From contig NC_044978.1 of NCBI RefSeq assembly GCF_008728515.1, positions 144,642,262 to 144,706,261 of the forward strand: a stretch of 64,000 nt of DNA, given 5' to 3'. A program made the position numbers and the translations under genes. This stretch comes from Papio anubis (taxonomy: Eukaryota; Chordata; Mammalia; Primates; Cercopithecidae). The notes beneath the pieces were generated by a model. The model did no database searches, was not told the DNA's origin, and saw only the letters and a program-made list of their open reading frames with translations. Positions within the stretch are counted from its first letter, which is position 1. Each line of letters opens with the position of its first letter. Positions 56,926-64,000 of the stretch are shown piece by piece.

Positions 56926-57840
56926 AAAAAAAAATTGCCCCATGGGCCACAGGCCAGATTTGGACCTGTGGGCAATGGGGTTGGCTTCAGCCCTGCTCAA
57001 ATCTTGGCTGCTCTATTCTGAATCCAAAGCCTCAGCACTTAACCAGTCCAGGTCTCAGCCTAACTCTCTGGTGGTTCATAGCAGCTGGTCCTCCTCTTCT
57101 AGAAAATATATTAATTCTGAGCAATTCAAAACACTATGAATTATTCAAAGTTAAAAGTGCCAAAAACAAAAAGCAAAAAACAAAAAAACCCCCCAAAAAA
57201 CATAAAACAAAAAACCAAAACCCCAAAGCAACCCACTACGATTTGGTAGTTTTTTTTTTTTTTTTAAGCAAACTTTTGTTTCTAATTTTAGAGTGTAAAT
57301 TCTACTTCCCTCACACTGTAGCCTGGTAATAAAACCAAGTCATCTATCTTGGTTTTATTTTGCCTAACTGTAAGATTTCATTTTAAATGCTATTATAAAC
57401 TTGAGGGATGCCTCCAAATGCAATTACCTTTTTTTCTGTATAGACCTAAGTTGGTTCAACTTTTTTGAACTCCAGCAAGGAAGTAAACTAAGATGTCCAC
57501 AGTAAGGGGACCAGTGGTAGGAAAGGAATCAGAAATCTATGCCCTACTTTCACCTTGACCACACAAAAACCTCAGGGGGGATCTTTAAAAGCATCCACAC
57601 AAGTCTGTTTCAGATTTGGATTGCTTTACTCGAAAGTCAGACAAATACAACTTTAAAGCATTTTACTTAAATATTCCAAAGGATATGAACCCCCACATAT
57701 TGGTGGTTACTCCAACTACTTGCAACCTCCTTCCCCTACAAATAAGGAATACAGATGTAGGCTTTATGCTAAAATAGTAGAGCTCTAAGTGCATTAAGAA
57801 AATCATTTCAATATAGCTTTTACTAATGCAGACTATTTTT
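56926..57840. other. Unique sequence with A/C-rich low-complexity tract
   Basis: 57154-57232 is a low-complexity CAAAA/CCCC/AACC tract, followed by a T run at 57249-57266. The remainder shows no repeat or gene. Confidence 0.5.
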
Positions 57841-58015
57841 TAAATGAAACAAGGCAGCTACAATAGTTGAGGCGCCACAGATTGAATAAATATTACTTAA
57901 CCAATTACCAATTATCCATGCTAATGAAGGATGAGGCAGAGCCTGATAAATTAAAACCCTAAATAAACTGAATGTTAGTTTAACCAATAACTTTCTCCCT
58001 TTTGCAAGAATGTCT
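57841..58015. promoter_or_regulatory. Candidate conserved AT-rich element
   Basis: A tight cluster of homeodomain/octamer-like words: TTACTTAACCAATTACCAATTATCCATGCTAATGAAGG, GATAAATTAAAACCC and AGTTTAACCAATAAC, with ATGCTAAT at 57918-57925. Repeat-free and non-coding. Inference only. Confidence 0.4.
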
Positions 58016-59259
58016 GAGGAATAGCTATAAAATGACTGATCTGAATTTTACTTCCTCTCCCTTCCTCCACCTTCCCACCCTCTGACTGTGGCTCTGATGG
58101 GCAGGAAAACGGTCAAAGGGCAGACAGCTGGAGGAAACTCAAAGAAAGTAGGGGGAATCCACAGAGTGGAGAATATGCCCCTGGGTAAACGAGAGTTGAT
58201 TGGATACACAATGGCTCCCTATTGTCCACTCCTCATTTTGGATAAGAGGCCAAAGTGGAGCCTGACATAAGTCACTCTTCCTTGGACGTTCCTCTCCTGG
58301 CCAGCTGTGTGCATTCATAGGTGACAGCCACGTTTGTCACATTCCTTGCTTCACTTCTCTTTCCTTCTGAGTCACTGGGGATTGAGCTAGAAAACGCTGG
58401 CCATACCAGAGGTCTGATCCTTGCCATTTTGCACAACCTTAGCCTGGGTCAAAGACTGGACAGGACTGAAGGAGGCTGCAGACAAACATTTGCTAGTGAT
58501 TTGATGCTAGGAGCTTCCAGCTGCAGCCTTTCACGGGGCTCCTGACTTCCGTGATGTCTTCCTTTCTTCCATTACTCTTGCCCTACATTTCTCTACCCCA
58601 CTCCATTCATGCTCTAGCATTCCATCTTGCTGCCCCCATCATTTGCCTTATCTCTGCTTTGTTGGTGGCCTCACTTACCTCAGCATCATTAACATCTGCT
58701 TGTGACTAGAATAATAGCTGACTTTCTGATGCTCCATGGGTCATCTGGCCCAGGGCTGACATACAGCTAGCATGCAACCGTGCAGTCGTATCATTTTCTA
58801 AAATATCTTAGCCCCCAGAGTGCACCCCTGCTAACTTGGCCTTCTGAATCCAACCCTTAGGATTACCCACCACCACCCCCTGCTAGCCTCTGGAGTTCCC
58901 CATGTTCTAGCAATTAAAGGCTTAAACATGGGCACTGCAGAGGATCTCCAGCAATCTATTCCAGCTGGTATCCGGTTGACATCCATTCTATTTGGTGCTG
59001 CCCTTGCCGTGCCCCATCAGAAAAATATTCTGCCTCATCATCCCGTAGCTAGGGGTCTCAGAGATACCCCAGAAACCTACAAGACCAGGTGTTTATAGGC
59101 ATTAGTAAGGGAATAAGTATAAAATGTTAAATATTTAGTCATTTGCAGATTGGAAGTTGCTTTCAGGTACCATGACCTGGACTCTGACTGGTCTACGGCC
59201 CAGTATAACTTGGAGAAAAGATATCTATTGATGTTGGAGTTCCAAAATGGCTTGTACAT
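58016..59259. other. Unique sequence, no feature recognised
   Basis: Pyrimidine-rich patches around 58550-58640 may be L2 debris. Frames at 58088-58270 and 58321-58545 are domainless. Confidence 0.4.
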
Positions 59260-59790
59260 CCATGCTTTTGTCATGTTCCTTTATCTGAATGCCCTTCCCA
59301 ACTATGCCCATCTGGCAAACAAGCAAACAGCCACTGATCTTCTGAGACTCTGCTCATGTATCACCTCTTTTGTGCAGGCTTCTCTGATGACCCTTGTCTA
59401 TTCAAGGAATCACATTGGTTCCCACAGAAATTGTATTTTTCTCTATTAGAGCACTATTGCCTTGTGTTGCAGCCATTTGGTAACACATCTCTCTTTTCTA
59501 CTAAAACAGCAGTGGAAGACTGGCATGCTGGAAGCACCTGGGGGGGTTTAAGATATGCCAATAATAGGGTCTCATCCTCAGAGGTTCTGATTTAATTGGC
59601 AAGAGGTGAGGCCTGAGCATTGAGATATTTAATACCTCCCAGGTGACTATGGGACCCAGTTGGAGTTCCACTACACTAGATTATGAGCTACTTGAGTGTA
59701 GTTATTGTGTCTCATTCATCTGTATAATCTCTGCATAGGGCTCAGGGCATGGCATACAGTATATGCTCATTGAATGACTGCATATCTGTA
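59260..59790 (+). mobile_element. L2 LINE 3' end, interrupted by MER5-like element
   Basis: The left part has CATGTTCCTTTATCTGAATGCCCTTCCCAACTATGCCC, CATGTATCACCTCTTTTGTGCAGGCTTCTCTGATGACCC. The right part (59677-59790) has TAGATTATGAGCTACTTGAGTGTAGTTATTGTGTCTCATTCATCTGTATAATCTCTGC and a GCATACAGTATATGCTCATTGAATGA end. Both are consecutive pieces of the L2 3' region in sense. Confidence 0.82.
59507..59676 (+). mobile_element. MER5A-like hAT MITE inside L2
   Basis: CAGCAGTGGAAGACTGGCATGC, GGAAGCACCTGGGGGGG, CAGAGGTTCTGATTTAATTGGC, GAGGTGAGGCCTGAGCATTGAG and CCCAGGTGACTATGG follow the MER5A order. Sense orientation. Possible 8-bp duplications (CTACTAAA before, CTACACTA after) fit a hAT insertion. 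Confidence 0.75.
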
Positions 59791-59884
59791 TTATTAATTG
59801 GCCTTGACTGAAAAGATCAGTAAGGGCCCTATGACAGAGACTGCCAACTCTTCCCCAATAATCATTCTCTCTTCTATGGAGAAG

Positions 59885-60100
59885 TGGTAGAAATTTTAGC
59901 TCCAGGTGCAGGACTGCGTAGGAGAAAGACCACATTTCCCAGCTTTCCTTGTAGCTAGGAGAGGCCAAGAGAGTATTATGGTTAATAGGATGTGAGCAGA
60001 AATAGTGTAATTTCGACATTACGCTCTTAAAAATAATCATCGTACCCTTCTCTGCTCCCTTTTCTCCTTCTCTGCAGACTGACATGCCAAACTATTTTAT
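59885..60100 (+). repeat. Old interspersed repeat, family A, third copy
   Basis: GACCACATTTCCCAGCTTTCCTTGTAGCTAGGAGAGGCC, GGTTAATAGGATGTGAGCAGAAATAGTG and CTTCTCTGCTCCCTTTTCTCC share order with the copies at 30740 and 53060. Confidence 0.55.
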
Positions 60101-60189
60101 ATTTTACTATCACAAAGCCAGATGTCTGAGCTGCTAACACTAGCAAAGCATGTACTAACTCCACTCCAGCCTGGTAGCCAACTCTGTTG

Positions 60190-60660
60190 CTACCAGCACT
60201 CACTTGGGTCACCGATGGCTCCCCATCACTCTTAGGCTAACAGCCAAAATCCGTGGCCTGGACCACAAGGTCTTGCCTCATCAGGCCATGTCTGCCTCTC
60301 CAAACTCATCCTGCCCGCTACTTCTTTTGCTCTTTCTGCCCTGGTCTCAACTGACCTTCTCTTGGTTCCCAAATGAGTTTTGCTCTCTTCCACCACAAGG
60401 TCATTAGAGGAGCTGTTTCCTCTGTCTGGAATGATCTTGCCCCACATTTTCACCTGACTGACTCTACCTCATCCTGCTGTCCTGCAGCTCTCAGCTTAGC
60501 TCAGGTCTCCCCTACCTTTCTGATTAGGCACCCCTCATATTTAAATCTTAAAACTCTGCATTTATCAAAGTTGCTCGCCATTGACTCCCCAGTGCCTGGC
60601 ACAGAGTCCAGCACAAAGTAGGTGCTCAATAAACATTTGTTGCATGAAGAGATGAATAAA
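60190..60660 (+). mobile_element. L2 LINE 3' end
   Basis: Long, collinear L2 3' sequence in sense: GGCTCCCCATCACTCTTAGGCTAACAGCCAAAATCC, AAGGTCTTGCCTCATCAGGCC, CTGTTTCCTCTGTCTGGAATG, CTCAGCTTAGCTCAGG and AGTGCCTGGCACAGAGTCCAGCACAAAGTAGGTGCTCAATAAACATTTGTTG. Open frames here (60204-60407, 60373-60621) are fossils. Confidence 0.9.
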
Positions 60661-61039
60661 TGAGTAAACCCAGGAGGATAATCTTTTCCTTCCACTGAAG
60701 ACCAGGCAGAGGTAGGGGAGATGGGACATATATGGTTAAAACATTAAGAGAGGAAGGACTTTGTTTCTTAACAGTCTTCCGGAGAGCATCCTCCAACCAT
60801 GATCTGGCTGGAGGAAAGTTAGCCAAGTGTGATCTCACTAGCCTAAGCTCCAAATTAAGTTGTTCTTGGCACTGTAGCCACCAGATCACAAATAGGTGGA
60901 CTGGCTCTGCTCTGCGTAGAGGCCTTTCTTCTTTGTGCTATGATGAATGGGAGAGCACTAATACTTTTTCCTCTCTTGTTTGCAGGCTCATCTGCTTAAA
61001 AGCCCCTGGCCTGAGCTCCCCTGAAAGAGTCATGAGTTC
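60661..61039. other. Unique sequence between two L2 copies
   Basis: No gene or repeat recognised. Overlapping frames on opposite strands (60626-60889, 60732-61052) are domainless. Confidence 0.4.
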
Positions 61040-61395
61040 TTATCCAACATGATTCCTCTTGCCTGGAATTGCTTCCTCCTGCTCCCTTTCAAAGTATCCA
61101 CATCTATACTCTCTTCAAGGCCTGAGCTTGCTCTGTCTCTTTCAGGAAGATTTGATGAGCTTCCCTGACTTGCAGTACCCTTCCTCCACTCCTGAACTTC
61201 GGGAGTTTTGTCAGGAGCATTCACTAGGCCCTCATGATAAGTGTCTAACAACATTATTTATTTTTATGTAACAACACTATCTCCTCAAATAGGATGTGCG
61301 TTCATACAGGGCAGAAATGTGAATCTTTTATTCTTAGATCCCAACACAAGGGGTGCTGCCTAGTAAGCTTCAGTGAAGCATGAAGTGTTTAAGAT
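61040..61395 (+). mobile_element. L2 LINE 3' end, second copy
   Basis: CTTGCCTGGAATTGCTTCCTCC, CTCTTCAAGGCCTGAGCTTGC, GATTTGATGAGCTTCCCTGACTTGC and AATAGGATGTGCGTTCATACAGGGCAGAAATGTGAATC match the L2 3' region in sense. It is more diverged than the preceding copy. Confidence 0.8.
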
Positions 61396-61607
61396 GATGA
61401 TGACATGAGGAAGTATATACTCCCTCTCACAAGACTATTGTCAAGTTGCTCATCTGTAATCCTGCACCCCAGAATGAGGGTAAAAATAGAGCGCACATGC
61501 ATCTAAAGAAACTATTTAGCTCTAAGATCAAAAGTCAAGTTGCTTCCAGCACATGACACCATGAGGGTCCTAATTCACTCCCAGCCAGATTAAAACAACT
61601 CAGATCT

Positions 61608-61926
61608 GGCTGAGTGCGGTGGCTCACACCTGTAATCCCAGCACTTTGGGAGGCTGAGGCAGGCAGATCACCCTAGGTCAGGAGTTCAAGACCAGCCTGG
61701 CCAACATGGCGAAGCCCTGTCTCTACAAAAATACAAAAATTAGCCAGGCATGATGGTGGGTGCCTGTAATCCTAGTTACTCTGGAGGCTGAGGTGGGAGA
61801 ATCACTTGAACCTGGGAGGCGAAGGTTGCAGTGAGCCGAGATCGCACCATTGCACACCAACCTTGGAGACAAGAGCGAGACTCCTTCTCAAAACAAAAAC
61901 AAAACAAAACAAACAAACAAACAAAC
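61608..61926 (+). mobile_element. AluS-type SINE
   Basis: Near-complete sense Alu, GGCTGAGTGCGGTGGCTCACACC to CGAGACTCCTTCTCAAAAC, with a (CAAAA)/(CAAA) tail. A one-base shortening is seen in the middle linker (CTCTACAAAAATACAAAAATTAG). Confidence 0.95.
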
Positions 61927-62191
61927 CAGCTGAAATCTGAATCTCAAAATTGTCCAGGGCAATGGAAATTCTAAGTGAATTGAACTTTGGTTGTAGTGGA
62001 AGAAAAAAAATTACTAGTTAGGTTAAGAGAGCATTAATCTCAGGTGCTACATATTTATTATGTACATCCATGGCATCACAGCCCCTACATCTGACTACGT
62101 GATCTGTTAATCAGAGAGACACTTGTGGGTTCTTTCTGAGAAAATATCAAAGCACATATGCTGGTACCTTTGTTTGCTTTTGTCAGTTCAC
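61927..62191. other. Unique sequence
   Basis: No feature recognised. Confidence 0.4.
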
Positions 62192-62265
62192 TCACTCATC
62201 CACCCATCCATCCACCTATCCATCCATCTACCTATCCATCTATCCACTTATCCTTCCTTCCATTC
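62192..62265. repeat. (CCAT)n/(CTAT)n microsatellite
   Basis: Tetranucleotide units CCAT with CTAT and CCAC variants. It creates Pro/Ile/His-rich chance frames (for example within 62123-62335). Confidence 0.9.
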
Positions 62266-62299
62266 CTTCAGCCTGCCAGCCAGCAAAGACACATTGCAA

Positions 62300-62470
62300 G
62301 TTGCCCATGTGCTAGGCACTATGCTAGGCATGTGATACAAGGACAGGTATTTAGTAACCACGTCAACCAAAATAATGGCTGTTTCTTTTGAAGGTTTAAC
62401 CATGGATTAGATACATACCTTCTGGCATTTAATCCTTACAACAACCCTAAATGTACAGGACCGTTGTATG
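62300..62470 (-). mobile_element. Possible MIR, antisense
   Basis: CATGTGCTAGGCACTATGCTAGGCATG at its left and GCATTTAATCCTTACAACAACCCTAAATG at its right resemble an antisense MIR 3' half. Confidence 0.5.
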
Positions 62471-63092
62471 CCTCATCTGATATCTTCTTGACTTATCTTT
62501 TTAGTCTAGCTGTTGCCATGACAACCAGTTTCCTCCAGGTATAAGTTGGCAGTACCTTGTTTCAGCGACACCACTTATCTCTCGCTTTCTGCCCTGGGGT
62601 TTCACTGCTTCTGCCAAGGATTTTACTTGTGGGAAATTGCTCAGCTATTCTGATGTGTGCTCAAGCTTGAAAGTGTGGGGAAGCTGCTTACAGGACCTAC
62701 GGAACATGAGTGATGGTGGACAAATGCTCCCCTCTCTATCCCTCAAAAGGACAACTCCGAGGTCATCTACACAGCTCCTCAGAGGGTACCAGCAAGGTTG
62801 AGCTCCAGCTGCCCAGAATGACTAGCTCAATTATGTATGCTTATATTGACTTTCCCTCCATTTCTGTTTCACTCTTCCTAGTTCCACCCTCCTGTTTCCT
62901 GGGACCACTTCCCCCACACCCCAACTACTTGCATGCGCGTCCTTGGTCTCTAGCCTGCTGAGGGGGAGTGGGGATGGGGGAACTCAAACAAACCAATCCA
63001 TATCAGATTTTGAATAGGACATCTATTTTCATTGATAAATAGTAAAATATAAAAATAATATTTTAATACATATATAACCAGCAGTTAGGGAA
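62471..63092. other. Unique sequence, no feature recognised
   Basis: No repeat or gene recognised. An 83-codon frame at 62710-62961 has no domain. Confidence 0.4.
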
Positions 63093-63584
63093 TGTAGTAG
63101 ACTGAATAGCAGCCTCTACAATGTCAGGTTCGAACCCCTGAAATTTGTAAATGTCATCTTATTTGAGAAAACAGTCTTTGCAGAGGTGATTAAGCTAAGA
63201 ATATTGAGATGGGAGATTTTCCTGGATTATCCAGATGGGTCCTAAATGCCATCACATACATCCTCTGATAAGATTCATGTGATGAGGCAGAGGGCGATTC
63301 CATACACATGGGATAGGAAGAGGCAATGTGACCACAGAGGCAGAGACTGGAGTGGGGCAGTCGGGTGGAAGAATGCCCGCAGTCATCCGAAACTGGAAGA
63401 GGCAGGGAGAGAATTCTTTCCTGGAACCTCCAGAGGGAGCACGACCCTGCCGAGACCTTCGTTTCAGCCGACTCACACTGATTTCCAACTCCTTGTCTCC
63501 AGAATTGTGAGAGAAGACACTTTTGTCATTTTAAGCCACGTAGCTTGTGGTACTTTGTTACAGCAGCTACAGAAAACTAATACA
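63093..63584 (+). mobile_element. ERVL-class LTR (MLT-like), solo
   Basis: Sense LTR, TGTAGTAGACTGAATAGCAGCC at the left and AACTAATACA at the right. Between them are GTCTTTGCAGAGGTGATTAAG, GAGATGGGAGATTTTCCTGGATTATCCAGATGGG, CAGAGGCAGAGACTGGAGTGG, GAACCTCCAGAGGGAGCACGACCCTGCC and CCAGAATTGTGAGAGAAGACACTTTTG. No viral genes are attached. The 165-codon frame at 63246-63743 lies mostly in it and is not a gene. Confidence 0.75.
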
Positions 63585-63599
63585 AGGCAACTGGGGCAC

Positions 63600-63715
63600 A
63601 CAGGAGTCAATTTGCCCAAGATCTTAACAAGCAGTTATTGGTGGAGCCAGGATTTGAACTTAGGTTTGTCTGATTCTGGCACCCAAATTCTTAATACTCT
63701 GTTTCCTCTCCAAAG
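63600..63715 (-). mobile_element. MIR SINE, antisense 5' half
   Basis: CAATTTGCCCAAGATCTTAACAAGCAGTTATTGGTGGAGCCAGGATTTGAACTTAGGTTTGTCTGATTCTGGCACCCAAATTCTTAATACTCTGTTTCC is the reverse strand of the MIR head and core. Confidence 0.8.
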
Positions 63716-64000
63716 AAGGCAAGATTTGTACTCTGGAGAGTAGATAGATGTCTATACAAGAAATCATAGCTCATTTGCCTCAGGGCCTAGGAAAAAATTC
63801 AGGACCCAGGAACCACCTGCCCTTCTTTTAATTCAATCAGACAAGGCTCTAAAGAGCCATATCCAGACTTTGTGGCAAGGTTGCAAGAGGTCACTCAAAA
63901 ATCTATTGCAGATGATAACACCGGAAAAGTTACTCTAGAAATAATGGCTTATTAAAATGCAAATCCAGAATGTCAAGGCAACTGGGGCACACACAACTGT
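63716..64000. other. Unique sequence at window edge
   Basis: No repeat recognised except that its last bases (63974-63993) repeat 63583-63602 exactly. Confidence 0.4.

Noticed and set aside
63246..63743. 165-codon frame
   Set aside because: It lies across an ERVL-type LTR and an antisense MIR, so it is repeat-derived.

Overview
This window looks like primate, almost certainly human, nuclear DNA. The evidence is the mobile-element content: about sixteen Alu copies of J and S type, primate L1 3' ends, a THE1/MST-type MaLR LTR, a mariner copy of Hsmar2 type, and a background of older mammalian MIR, L2, MER5-like and L1M fragments. I find no intact protein-coding gene. The open reading frames are short, lack recognisable domains, or lie inside repeats. 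The only recognisable gene-derived sequence is a dead, intronless copy of HMGB1 at about 35.5-37.8 kb. I see no tRNA, rRNA, CRISPR or bacterial feature.

Layout. From 1 to about 23.5 kb the window is poor in transposons (one full-length Alu and one Alu left monomer). It holds GC/CpG-rich stretches (about 0.4-0.6, 1.3-1.4, 5.9-6.3 and 11.9-13.5 kb) next to AT-rich segments dense in TAATTA/ATTA-type homeodomain cores. This texture resembles regulatory DNA around developmental genes. The call is inference, because conservation cannot be measured here. An inverted duplication with arms of about 270 bases lies at 15.9-16.7 kb, and 16.7-23.5 kb is a long AT-rich stretch with no transposon I can recognise.

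From 23.5 to 54.8 kb the window becomes a typical intergenic graveyard of nested insertions. Two L1 copies carry inverted 5' segments of the twin-priming type. One of them split an old Alu and the other split the HMGB1 pseudogene. That pseudogene was also hit by two Alus, one of them inside the L1. Just downstream is a local shuffle made of one direct and one inverted duplication. An Hsmar2 copy of about 1.3 kb at 49.3-51.2 kb was hit twice at the same target site by Alu. MaLR/ERVL-type LTRs sit inside or contain other repeats.

From 54.8 kb to the end the DNA is again mostly unique or ancient. There are AT-rich candidate regulatory segments at 55.6-56.5 and 57.8-58.0 kb, then L2, MER5-like and MIR fragments, one AluS and an ERVL-type LTR near the right edge.

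No genes work together here. The plausible functions are cis-regulatory, and the main interest is the record of rearrangement and nested insertion. I did not find a new biological system. The items most worth checking are the two local inverted-duplication loci and the transposon-poor candidate regulatory blocks.
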